DNA of 64,000 nucleotides, from the NCBI RefSeq assembly GCF_022844465.1, contig NZ_JALHLP010000015.1, forward strand, positions 1 to 64,000, given 5' to 3'. The notes beneath the pieces were generated by a model. The model saw nothing but the letters and a program-made list of their open reading frames with translations, searched no databases and was not told the origin of the DNA. Shown here piece after piece: positions 44,929-53,039 of this stretch; position 1 is the first letter of the stretch, and each line of letters begins with the position of its first letter. A program made the translations under genes and the position numbers. Origin of the DNA: Bradyrhizobium sp. (GTDB lineage: Bacteria > Pseudomonadota > Alphaproteobacteria > Rhizobiales > Xanthobacteraceae).

Positions 44929-45088
44929 GTGCTTGGCGTGCTGCCTTCCGATGAACTTAAGGCCCGCCTCGACGCGCTGATTGGAGACGACCGCTGGTGA
45001 GAAGCTGCCGAAGCCCTGCTGACGAACTGCACGAAAGCACCCGAATTCGGGCTCAATCCAGCCCCACCCTGGCCGCGCATCACGACTG
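44929..45088 (+). pseudogene. Small degraded gene with an in-frame TGA
   Basis: From GTG 44929 the frame reads LPSDELKARLDALIGDDRW, then a TGA, then EAAEALLTNCTKAPEFGLNP and PWPRI. Sense on both sides of the stop reads like one short protein of about 50 residues. I do not recognise a family, and one point mutation (for example TGG or CGA to TGA) would explain it. It sits in the gap between ruvB and the phosphoesterase gene. Confidence 0.4.
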
Positions 45089-45097
45089 AAAGATCAC

Positions 45098-46009
45098 ATG
45101 GTATCTCGCCGTCATTTTCTGAAGTTCATGGGTGGGCTGGGCGCGCTCGGCGTCTCCACCACCGCTTACGGGTTCAGCGCGCCGGTGGTGCGGCTGCGCG
45201 TCGCGCGCTATCATATCTCGCCGCCGAAATGGCCGGCGGGCCTGCCGCTGCGGATCGCCGCCATCGCCGACCTTCACGCCTGCGATCCCTGGATGTCGCT
45301 CGATCGCATCGCCGCCATCGTCGAACGCACCAACGCGCTGACGCCCGACGTCATCGTCCTGCTCGGCGACTACGTCGCCGGGCATCGCCACGTCACCCGC
45401 TTCATTCCCGCCGAAGAATGGGCGGGTGTATTGGCCGGATTGAAGGCGCCGCTCGGCGTGCATGCCGTCCTCGGCAACCATGACTGGTGGGACGACAAGA
45501 CCGTGCAGCGCGAGGGGCAGGGGCCGACGGTCGCGCGCCGCGCGCTCGAAGCCGCCGGCATCCCGGTCTATGAAAACGACGTCGCGCGCCTGAGCAAGAA
45601 CGGTCACCGGTTCTGGCTGGCCGGGCTCGGCGATCAACTTGCCTACATGCCGGCGCGCCGGTTCCGCCCGCTCAAGCGCATCGGCGTCGACGATCTCGGG
45701 GCGACGCTGGCCAAGGTCAGCGACGACGCGCCGGTGATTTTGATGGCGCACGAGCCCGACATCGCCTCGCGCGTGACCTCGCGGGTCGCACTTCAGCTTT
45801 CCGGGCATACCCATGGCGGCCAGGTGCGCATGCTGGGCTGGTCGCCGATCTCGCCGTCCGGTCAGCAACTGGCCTACGGCCACATCCGCGGCAAATGCGA
45901 CGTCGTCGTCTCCGGTGGCCTCGGCTGCAGCATCATGCCGTTCCGCCTCGGCGTGCCCCCGGAAATCGTGCTGGTGACGCTAGGCTCCGCCGCGCCGGCG
46001 GTAGCGTAG
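45098..46009 (+). CDS. Tat-exported calcineurin-like metallophosphoesterase
   Basis: 303 aa from ATG 45098. The N-terminus SRRHFLKFMGGLGALGVS is a twin-arginine signal. Metal-binding motifs: IAAIADLHACDPWMS, VIVLLGDYVAGH, HAVLGNHDWWDDK and LSGHTHGGQVRML. It resembles the YkuE/YaeI group, whose members dephosphorylate membrane lipids or lipid A precursors. Substrate unknown. It is monocistronic in a gap between ruvB and vapBC. Confidence 0.92.
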   Translation: MVSRRHFLKFMGGLGALGVSTTAYGFSAPVVRLRVARYHISPPKWPAGLPLRIAAIADLHACDPWMSLDRIAAIVERTNALTPDVIVLLGDYVAGHRHVTRFIPAEEWAGVLAGLKAPLGVHAVLGNHDWWDDKTVQREGQGPTVARRALEAAGIPVYENDVARLSKNGHRFWLAGLGDQLAYMPARRFRPLKRIGVDDLGATLAKVSDDAPVILMAHEPDIASRVTSRVALQLSGHTHGGQVRMLGWSPISPSGQQLAYGHIRGKCDVVVSGGLGCSIMPFRLGVPPEIVLVTLGSAAPAVA

Positions 46010-46070
46010 CCCTCGATAGGCATGGAAATCTACATCAATTGATGCTATCTTTGATGCCGGAGGTGGTGCG

Positions 46071-46262
46071 ATGAGAACCACAATTGCGATTGACGACGAG
46101 TTGTTCGCCAAGGCCCAGGAATATGCCGGCCTTACCGAAAAATCGGCTGTAGTACGCGAGGCGTTGAAAGCCTTTGTCGAGCGCGAGGCTGCGCGCCGAC
46201 TTGCGCGGATGGGGGGAACGCAGCCTGACGCCAAGGCGCCGCCACGACGTCGTTTCGACTGA
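46071..46262 (+). CDS. vapB: Type II antitoxin, VapB family (ribbon-helix-helix)
   Basis: 63 aa from ATG 46071. MRTTIAIDDELFAKAQEYAG then KSAVVREALKAFVEREAARR is the classic ribbon-helix-helix pattern of VapB (DUF2191) antitoxins, with a flexible basic C-terminal tail that would wrap the toxin. Its stop overlaps the toxin start by one base (TGATG). It is expected to neutralise VapC and repress its own promoter. Confidence 0.93.
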   Translation: MRTTIAIDDELFAKAQEYAGLTEKSAVVREALKAFVEREAARRLARMGGTQPDAKAPPRRRFD

Positions 46263-46633
46263 TGGTGCTGGTCGATACGTCAATCTGGATCGACCACTTC
46301 CGCCGTACCGATTCGCAACTGGTCGAAGTCCTTGATCGCGGCGATGTCGTTATGCACCCATTCGTGCTTGGCGAGCTGGCGTTGGGAAACATCACGGGTC
46401 TCGACGGGATGATCGACGACCTCAACAGGCTTGCGCAAGCCACCGTGGCAAGTGCTGCTGAAGTACTGAGATTCATAGGGGATCGCAAATTGTCGGGATC
46501 GGGCATCGGCTATGTCGATGCGCATCTGTTGGCTGCCGCGGCGCTGACACCGGAGACGTTGATCTGGACGAGAGACAAGCGGCTGTTCGTTGTAGCCCGA
46601 GCTCAATCGCTCTCCGTTGAAAACTGGAAGTAG
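46262..46633 (+). CDS. vapC: Type II toxin, PIN-domain ribonuclease VapC
   Basis: 123 aa from ATG 46262. The four acidic PIN residues are visible in VLVDTSIWIDHFR, VLGELALGN, GIGYVDAHLLAAA and TRDKRL. It is probably an RNase that cleaves tRNA or rRNA when free of VapB. It is closely followed by ybgC (one base), so vapBC may read through into a housekeeping gene. Confidence 0.93.
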   Translation: MVLVDTSIWIDHFRRTDSQLVEVLDRGDVVMHPFVLGELALGNITGLDGMIDDLNRLAQATVASAAEVLRFIGDRKLSGSGIGYVDAHLLAAAALTPETLIWTRDKRLFVVARAQSLSVENWK

Positions 46634-46634
46634 C

Positions 46635-47078
46635 ATGACGCCCCATCTCGACGGCGAGATACACTGTGGCCGCCACCACATGCAGGTCCGCGTCTACTAC
46701 GAGGACACCGATTTTTCCGGCATCGTCTATCACGCCAATTATCTGCGCTTCATGGAGCGCGGCCGCACCAACCATCTCAGGCTGATGGGCGCCGGCCAGC
46801 AGGCGCTTTTCGAGCAGGCGCACGAGGAAACCCCGGGCTTCGCCTTCGTGGTGCGTTCGATGCAGCTCGACTTCCTGCGGTCGGCGCGCATGGACGATCT
46901 GCTCGACGTGGTGACCTGGCCGGTCGCGGTCAAGGGCGCCTCGATCACGCTGGCGCAAGAGGTGCGACGGGCCGGGGAGGTGCTGGTCAGGGCCGAGGTC
47001 CGCGTCGCCTTCATCCGCGAGGGGCGGGCGCAGCCGATCCCGAAATCGCTGCGGCTGTTGATGAAGGCCGTGGATTGA
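46635..47078 (+). CDS. ybgC: YbgC-type acyl-CoA thioesterase
   Basis: 147 aa from ATG 46635. The hot-dog fold signature VRVYYEDTDFSGIVYHANYL has the catalytic Asp, with RFMERGRTNHLR and FAFVVRSMQLDFLRSARMDD. YbgC normally starts the tol-pal operon after ruvB. Here tolQ does not follow; instead there is a family B repeat and a convergent MFS gene, so the usual synteny is broken. Confidence 0.93.
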   Translation: MTPHLDGEIHCGRHHMQVRVYYEDTDFSGIVYHANYLRFMERGRTNHLRLMGAGQQALFEQAHEETPGFAFVVRSMQLDFLRSARMDDLLDVVTWPVAVKGASITLAQEVRRAGEVLVRAEVRVAFIREGRAQPIPKSLRLLMKAVD

Positions 47079-47148
47079 GATTGGGCCCTCCGGGATAGAC
47101 GCTCCGTACCGCTCGGCATGCGTCGGCGCCGGACTGACGCTCCGCGCC

Positions 47149-47233
47149 TAGAGCATCATCCGGAAAAGTGTGCAGCGGTTTTCCGAAAAGATCATGCTCA
47201 AACAAAGAGCTAAAGCGCGATGATGATTCATCC
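47149..47233. repeat. Dispersed intergenic repeat, family B, copy 2
   Basis: TAGAGCATCATCCGGAAAAG, CAGCGGTTTTCCGAAAAGAT and CATGCTCAAACAAAGAGCT, ending GATTCATCCC. It is nearly identical in order to copies at 13022 and 56914. Located between the convergent ybgC and MFS genes. Confidence 0.9.
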
Positions 47234-47253
47234 CAATCTCATCGGGCTTCAGG

Positions 47254-48516
47254 CTAGCGGGCGGGACTCAACGTTGCGCGCTGATAGCGCAGCCACAGCA
47301 CGGCGCCGGCGGCGGCGAGCATGAACAGCACCGAGAACCAGTTCAGCGGTTGCCAGCCCCAGCGATCCTGCAGAAAGCCCGCCATGAAGCTCGATGTGGC
47401 GGTGGTGCTGAACACCAGGAGGTCGTTGAGCGCCTGGGTCTTGCCGCGCTCGTTCGGTCGGTAGCAGGTCGTCACCAGCGTGGTGGCGCCGACGAACAGC
47501 AAGTTCCAGCCGACGCCGTTGACGGTGAGCGCGATCCGGAAGTTCCATTCGGAGAGGCCTGACAGCGCCGCCGCGACGCCGATCAGCATCAGCGCGACCC
47601 CCCAGGCCATGACAGTCGTGGCTCCGTACCGGTTGATCAAATTGCCGGTGAAGAACGACGGCACGAACATGCCGAGCACATGCATGAAGATGACCCAATG
47701 GGCTTCCGCATGCGGAAATCCGCAGCCGACGATGGCCAGCGGCGAGGCGCTCATGATGAAGGACATGGTGCCGAACGCCAGCATGCCGGCCATTGCCGCC
47801 GCGATGAAGCGCGGTTGGCTCGCGATCACCAGCAGCGGTCGCGGCGGCGCGACGGCCTCCGTAGGGCTCGCGGTCGACGCAGCCGCCGCGACCGATGGAA
47901 AGCGGATGAAGGCCATGATCGTAAAGACGATCAGATGCAGGGCGAAAATGGCGGCATAGGTCGCAAGATAGAGCGGCATCGTCAGGTCGTGCGTCGCGCG
48001 CACCAGGCTCGGCCCAATCACGGCGGCGGCGACGCCGCCGGCGGTCACCCACGAAATCGCCTTGGCCCGGTAATGCAGCGGCACCAGTTCCGCCGCCGCG
48101 AAGCGGTACATCTGCAGGCATGCCACCGCGTAGCCGAGGATCAGGCCGCCGGCGCACATGATCAGGAAATTGCCGGCGTATAACCCGACGCACATCACGG
48201 CGGCACCCGCCATGCCGAACAGCGAGCCGACGCGAAACCCGACGCCTCGGCCGATCCGCTGCATCAGCAGCGCCGCCGGAAACACCCAGATCATGACGCC
48301 GATATGCTGCATCGTGACTGGCAGATTGGCGAGATCGGGGCGATGATAGAAAGTGATGACGGATAGCCCCGTCGCCGCGAACATCATGGTGTTGCAGGAT
48401 TGGCCGATCGCCTGGCAGCAGGCCAGCAGCAGCAAATTGCGGTGCGCGCGCCGGTCGAGCCCCGGCTCCGGATCGGCTTCCGGCGCTAATCCGGCGTGGG
48501 GGTTCAGCGCATCCAT
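47254..48516 (-). CDS. MFS transporter (12 TM)
   Basis: 420 aa from ATG 48516. Twelve hydrophobic segments; the first begins NLLLLACCQAIGQSCNTMMF. The loop RIGRGVGFRVGSLFGMAG matches the A-like motif of the family, and NERGKTQALNDLLVF is a cytoplasmic loop after TM10. The substrate is not predictable. Divergent from the MBL hydrolase gene. Confidence 0.88.
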   Translation of the reverse strand: MDALNPHAGLAPEADPEPGLDRRAHRNLLLLACCQAIGQSCNTMMFAATGLSVITFYHRPDLANLPVTMQHIGVMIWVFPAALLMQRIGRGVGFRVGSLFGMAGAAVMCVGLYAGNFLIMCAGGLILGYAVACLQMYRFAAAELVPLHYRAKAISWVTAGGVAAAVIGPSLVRATHDLTMPLYLATYAAIFALHLIVFTIMAFIRFPSVAAAASTASPTEAVAPPRPLLVIASQPRFIAAAMAGMLAFGTMSFIMSASPLAIVGCGFPHAEAHWVIFMHVLGMFVPSFFTGNLINRYGATTVMAWGVALMLIGVAAALSGLSEWNFRIALTVNGVGWNLLFVGATTLVTTCYRPNERGKTQALNDLLVFSTTATSSFMAGFLQDRWGWQPLNWFSVLFMLAAAGAVLWLRYQRATLSPAR

Positions 48517-48767
48517 TGTTGTTTTTGCCCAGATCTCGGGAGGCCGCGCGGCGGCGGGCCGCGGCGAAGCGGTGCCTGACGTTCTCTAGCAAAAAGGATG
48601 GCCGCTCAAGCCGGCAGGGGAAGAATCCTGCTGCTTTGGCCTGCGCTGGAGGCATGACTGTTCTGTGAGTGTTGATAGGCCGGTCAGATCGCGTAAGTTC
48701 ACCGCGCGGGTCAAGCCGAGGCGCCGGCTTGAATTCATGCGGGACCAACCGCCGCCGGGGACAACCA

Positions 48768-49790
48768 ATGCCCGATGATCTGACCTTCACGGTGCAGCGG
48801 CCGCCGGCCTATGGCGAATTGACCGATGTCCTGCCTGACATATTCTGGGTCCGGCTGCCGGTGCCGACGGTGCCCAATCACGTCAATTGCTGGCTGCTCG
48901 ACAACGGTCCGGGCTGGACGCTGGTCGATTGCGGCTTGAATACCGACGACACGTTCGAGATATGGGACAAACTGTGGCGCGGGCTGTTGCGCAGCCGCCC
49001 CCTGCAGAACCTTGCCTTCACGCATGCGCATCTCGATCATTTCGGCCTGGCCGGATATTTCGCCAAGGAAATGAAATGCGCGGTGCGCCTGCCGCTGGCC
49101 GAATGGCTCAGCGGATGGAAGATGTGGCATGAGCGGGAAGAGGGGGCGGACGAGCATTTCGCGGCCTTCCTGACGCGAAACGGCGCCAGCGATGACGATA
49201 CCGCCCGAGTCATGGAGGCCCAGCGCCGCTCGAAATTCCTCGGCCTGCGGCCGCCGCGCGAATTCATCCGACTTCGCGACGGCGACGTGGTCGCCATGGG
49301 AAAACGGGAGTGGCGGGTGATCACCGCAAGCGGCCATTCGGCCGAACACGCCCTGTTCTATTGCGAGCGCGACAGGATCCTGATTTCCGGCGATCAGGTG
49401 CTGTCGCACATGGCGCCCTCGGTGATCGCGCCCCCGGCGCAGCCGCAGGCCAACCCGATGCAGGACTATCTGGATTCGCTGACGCGGCTTGAGGCGCTGC
49501 CTGCGGATACGCTGGTGCTGCCGTCGCACGGCCTGCCGTTTCGCGGGCTCCATGCCCGGCTCGCCCAATTGCGCGAGCACCATCTGGCGCGGCTCGACGA
49601 CGTCGCTTCCGTGATCGCCGGCCGGACCACGGCGTTTGCGGTCGCGCAGGAAGTGTTTCCGCGGGTGCTGTATGCCAGTCCGCGCCAGGCCCTTGGCGAA
49701 GCGCTCGCCCATCTGAACATGCTGGCCTCGCTCGGGCGGCTGGCGCGCGAGGTCAACGCCGATGGCGCGATCAGTTTTGCCCCGGTGTGA
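48768..49790 (+). CDS. Metallo-beta-lactamase-fold hydrolase
   Basis: 340 aa from ATG 48768. Metal-site motifs: LAFTHAHLDHFGLAGYFAKE (HxHxDH), ITASGHSAEHALFYC, LISGDQVLSHMAP and LPSHGLPFRGLHARL. The C-terminal winged-helix-like part (ALAHLNMLASLGRLAREVNA) is as in LACTB2-type MBL proteins, which act as thioesterases or RNases. Its stop overlaps the start of the DHA2 transporter by four bases (GTGA). Confidence 0.9.
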   Translation: MPDDLTFTVQRPPAYGELTDVLPDIFWVRLPVPTVPNHVNCWLLDNGPGWTLVDCGLNTDDTFEIWDKLWRGLLRSRPLQNLAFTHAHLDHFGLAGYFAKEMKCAVRLPLAEWLSGWKMWHEREEGADEHFAAFLTRNGASDDDTARVMEAQRRSKFLGLRPPREFIRLRDGDVVAMGKREWRVITASGHSAEHALFYCERDRILISGDQVLSHMAPSVIAPPAQPQANPMQDYLDSLTRLEALPADTLVLPSHGLPFRGLHARLAQLREHHLARLDDVASVIAGRTTAFAVAQEVFPRVLYASPRQALGEALAHLNMLASLGRLAREVNADGAISFAPV

Positions 49791-51205
49791 GATCGGCGGG
49801 TTTCAACGTGCCTTCCAAATCCAGACCCGATTCGCTCCTAGTATCGGCCGGCCTGCTCCACTCGAAAGGGTGGCAGGTCGCCATCATCGGGCTGGGCACC
49901 GCCAGCGTGCAACTCGATACGTCGGTCAATATTGCGTTTCCCGCCATCACCCGGGGATTCGATCTGACCATCGCCGACATCCAGTGGGTCGTGATCTGTT
50001 ACGTCCTGACCTACGCTAGCCTGCTGCTGGCGCTCGGGCGCGTCGGCGACAGCGTCGGTCACGCGATCGTTTTTCGGATCGGCCTGATCTGGAGCGCGGC
50101 GGCGCTGCTGCTTGTCAGTTGTTCACCCAACTATGGGGCGATGCTGGCTTTCCGTTGCCTGCAAGGTGTTGGCGCCGCACTGGTGCTGAGTTGCGGCGCG
50201 GCGCTGGTAACGTCCCTCTATGGCGAGGAGCGGCGCGGCCGCGCACTCGGCATTTACACCATGATGATGGCGTTCGGATTGATGATTGGCCCGCTGCTTG
50301 GAGGTGCTTTGACGGCGATCTTTGATTGGCCCGCGGTGTTCTGGTTCCGAATTCCCATCGCCATCGCGGCACTGCTGCTGCTGCTGCTGCTGCGTGCCAA
50401 GCCGGGATCGCCTGCGAGCCGGGCAGACGATCGCCTGGACATTGTGGGCGGCATCGCGCTGACGCTCGGCCTGGTCACGATGCTGTTGGCGCTGAATCGA
50501 ATGCGCGAGTTGTCCGCCGTCTGGTTCGCCTTGCTGTCCGCCATTGCCTTCGCGGCCTTCGTCCTCCGCGAGTCCCGCGCGGCGCGCCCGATCATCGCCA
50601 TCGACGTTCTCAGGCTCCCGGGCTTTGCGATGCTCAATCTCGTCAGCGTGCTGGCCAATCTCGCGGCCTTCTCGGTCTGGCTGCTGGTGCCGTACTTTCT
50701 GGCGCGCGTACCCGGCTATACGCTGACCGGGAGCGGCGCCATTCTGGCTGCTGCTGCGGCGGGGGCCGCGCTGGCGGCGCCGATCGGTGGCCGCCTGGTC
50801 GGGCGGTACATCTCCGCCGAGCGGCTGGCAATTGCAGGTGCTGCCGCGATCGGCGCCGGTCTGCTCCTGCTCAGCGCGTGGACGGAACAGACCCCGACAT
50901 TCCTGCGAGTAGTCGGGCTCGTCGTGCAGGGCATCGGCCTCGGCCTGTTTCAGCTTGCCTATTCGGATATCGTGACATCAGCGCTGCCGCTGAGGGATCG
51001 CGGCGTGGCCGGCAGTCTCGTCCTGCTGACGCGCACGCTGGGTACGGTGACCGCGGCCTCGATCGTCCTGATGGTGTTCGATAGCCTCCGATCGAACCAC
51101 AGCTTCCTGGAAGCCTTCCATCAGACTTTTCAGCTTGCGGGCATGCTGGCGTTTGCCGCTGCGGGACTGTTGCTGCTTTCGCACCGCAGGATCGGCACGA
51201 CCTAA
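49787..51205 (+). CDS. DHA2-family MFS drug efflux transporter (about 14 TM)
   Basis: 472 aa from GTG 49787. Motifs: LDTSVNIAFPAITRGFDLTI, ADIQWVVICYVLTYASLLLA, LGRVGDSVGHAIVFRIG (motif A) and CLQGVGAALVLSCGAALVTS (motif C region). The LQGVG and WVV blocks are typical of DHA2 (EmrB/QacA type). It is predicted to export small molecules by proton antiport. Translationally coupled to the MBL hydrolase, convergent with ghrA. Confidence 0.9.
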   Translation: MRSAGFNVPSKSRPDSLLVSAGLLHSKGWQVAIIGLGTASVQLDTSVNIAFPAITRGFDLTIADIQWVVICYVLTYASLLLALGRVGDSVGHAIVFRIGLIWSAAALLLVSCSPNYGAMLAFRCLQGVGAALVLSCGAALVTSLYGEERRGRALGIYTMMMAFGLMIGPLLGGALTAIFDWPAVFWFRIPIAIAALLLLLLLRAKPGSPASRADDRLDIVGGIALTLGLVTMLLALNRMRELSAVWFALLSAIAFAAFVLRESRAARPIIAIDVLRLPGFAMLNLVSVLANLAAFSVWLLVPYFLARVPGYTLTGSGAILAAAAAGAALAAPIGGRLVGRYISAERLAIAGAAAIGAGLLLLSAWTEQTPTFLRVVGLVVQGIGLGLFQLAYSDIVTSALPLRDRGVAGSLVLLTRTLGTVTAASIVLMVFDSLRSNHSFLEAFHQTFQLAGMLAFAAAGLLLLSHRRIGTT

Positions 51206-52167
51206 TATCCGCGGCCCCGATCCACGATATTCTCCAACCCACCGCCGGTCTCGAACCGCTCGATCTGGCGCGCGACGTATTTCGAGATCTCGTCGGGATC
51301 AGTGTCGGCGGCGTTGTGCGGGGTCAGCACCACCTTGGGATGGGTCCAGAACCGGCTCTCCGGCGGCAGCGGCTCGGTGGCGTAGACGTCGAGCGAGGCG
51401 CCGCCCAGCGTGCCGTCGTCGAGGCATTGTAGGATGTCGGCCTCGTTCTGCAGGCCGCCGCGGCCGGCGTTGATCAGCACCGGCGCGCCGAGCGGGCTGT
51501 CGCGGTTGAGTTTCGCAAACAGCGCGCGATCGAGGATGTGCCGCGTCTGTTGTGTCAGCGGCAGCAGGCAGACCAGGATGTCGGTCTGCCGCAGGAACGG
51601 GTCGAGCTGTTCGTCGCCGTGAAAGCAATCGACGCCGGCGATGTTCTTTTCGCTCCGGCTCCAGCCGGCGACGCGAAAGCCCAGCCGCTTGAGCGCATCG
51701 GCGGCATCGGCGCCGAGCGTGCCGAGTCCCATCACGCCGACCGAGATCGCGCCCGCCGCCCATTGCGATTTCGGCGCCCAGCGTTTGGCGCGCTGGCACT
51801 CCCGCAAGTACAGCTCCTGCCGGTGGTGCATCAGGACATGCAGCACGACATATTCGGTCATCCGCGCGGTGAGATCGGTGACCGCGACCCGCACCAGCGG
51901 CACGTCGGGCAGTGAACGATCGACCATCAGCGCATCGACGCCGGCGCCGAGGTTGAAGATCACCCGCAGATTCGGAAAGCCGGCCAACTCGCCCGGATGC
52001 GGCTTCCACACCGCGGCGTATTGCACCTCGGCCGGATCGAACGACGCACCCGGCAGCAGCAGCACGCGACGGTCGGCGCAGACCTCGTCGAACCGCTCCT
52101 TCCAGCGCTGCGGCGACCAGTTTTCGGCCCCGCCATGCACCAGCAAGGCGAGCGCACCCTTGTTCAT
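51202..52167 (-). CDS. ghrA: Glyoxylate/hydroxypyruvate reductase A-like D-2-hydroxyacid dehydrogenase
   Basis: 321 aa from ATG 52167; ATG 52173 is in frame two codons earlier. FNLGAGVDALMVDRSLPDVP, RMTEYVVLHVLMHHRQELYL, the NAD(P) motif ISVGVMGLGTLGADAADAL, LINAGRGGLQNEADILQCL, LDVYATEPLPPESRFW and LTPHNAADT. These blocks match the GhrA branch, which reduces glyoxylate and hydroxypyruvate with NADPH. Convergent with the DHA2 transporter. Confidence 0.9.
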   Translation of the reverse strand: MNKGALALLVHGGAENWSPQRWKERFDEVCADRRVLLLPGASFDPAEVQYAAVWKPHPGELAGFPNLRVIFNLGAGVDALMVDRSLPDVPLVRVAVTDLTARMTEYVVLHVLMHHRQELYLRECQRAKRWAPKSQWAAGAISVGVMGLGTLGADAADALKRLGFRVAGWSRSEKNIAGVDCFHGDEQLDPFLRQTDILVCLLPLTQQTRHILDRALFAKLNRDSPLGAPVLINAGRGGLQNEADILQCLDDGTLGGASLDVYATEPLPPESRFWTHPKVVLTPHNAADTDPDEISKYVARQIERFETGGGLENIVDRGRGY

Positions 52168-52263
52168 GACCATTCCCTTCGCATCGCAGCCCACGTGACC
52201 CGCATCACATTAGGGCGTGCCCGGTTTCTCTATCCTGCTTTCATCAAACAACGGAGAGCTCAC

Positions 52264-52536
52264 ATGCGCAAATTGATCCTCATCGCCGCTTTCGCCCTCG
52301 TTTCCGTCTCGGCGCAGGCCAATGATTTCGGCAGCCTGCTGGCGGGCAACGACATGTCGGCCGCCGCCGCCATGCCGGGCGATCCTTCGGCAATGGCCGG
52401 CTCCATGATGCCGCAAGCCTCCAACAAGCAAGCCTCCAACAAGCAGGCCACCGGTTCGAAGAAGACCCAGGCAAGCCGCGAGACCGATGAGCAGAAGGCG
52501 CGCCGGATCGCCGCCAAGTATGGCGTCTCCTGGTAA
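52264..52536 (+). CDS. Small secreted protein, unknown
   Basis: 90 aa from ATG 52264. Signal peptide MRKLILIAAFALVSVSAQA, followed by a Met/Ala-rich low-complexity part (MSAAAAMPGDPSAMAG), the direct repeat QASNKQASNKQA and a charged C-terminal helix EQKARRIAAKYGVSW. A GGAGAG ribosome site lies upstream. I do not recognise a family. Confidence 0.68.
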   Translation: MRKLILIAAFALVSVSAQANDFGSLLAGNDMSAAAAMPGDPSAMAGSMMPQASNKQASNKQATGSKKTQASRETDEQKARRIAAKYGVSW

Positions 52537-52670
52537 TGCACGGTTTCATCGTCGTGGCGGTGATGTTCCGGCGGGCGCTTGCCTGCCGGAACATCTGAGA
52601 ATCTTTCGACCTACCTGTCGGCGCCGGGCATAATCGTTCGTCCTGAAGACAACGGAGATGCCTGCGCCCC

Positions 52671-53039
52671 ATGCTGTACGCCATCCTTTGCTATCACGAT
52701 GAAGACACCGTCGGTTCCTGGACCAGGGAACAGGACGCCGCGGTCATGACAAAACTTTCCGTCGTGCAGGACAAGCTCGCCAAACAGGGCCGGCTCGGCC
52801 CGGTGGCGCGGCTGTTGCCGACGACGGCCGCGACCACGCTGCGCAAGGACGACCCGCCGCTGGTGCTCGACGGCCCGTTTGCCGAAACCAAGGAGCAACT
52901 GCTCGGCTTCTATGTCGTCGACTGCCAGAACCTCGACGAGGCGCTCGACATCGCGCGCGACCTCGGCGCGGCTAATCCGGGCGGCGCCTACGAGATCCGC
53001 CCGGTCGGCCACTTCACGCCGGGCAGCGTGCGGTCGTGA
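52671..53039 (+). CDS. DGPF/YCII-related protein, partner of the ECF42 sigma factor
   Basis: 122 aa from ATG 52671. YCII-type ferredoxin-like fold with the eponymous motif LVLDGPFAETKEQLLGFY and the C-terminal YEIRPVGHF. DGPF proteins are the conserved neighbours of ECF42-type sigma factors. The stop overlaps the sigma gene start (GTGA), so the two are co-translated. The biochemical role of DGPF proteins is unknown. Confidence 0.9.
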   Translation: MLYAILCYHDEDTVGSWTREQDAAVMTKLSVVQDKLAKQGRLGPVARLLPTTAATTLRKDDPPLVLDGPFAETKEQLLGFYVVDCQNLDEALDIARDLGAANPGGAYEIRPVGHFTPGSVRS

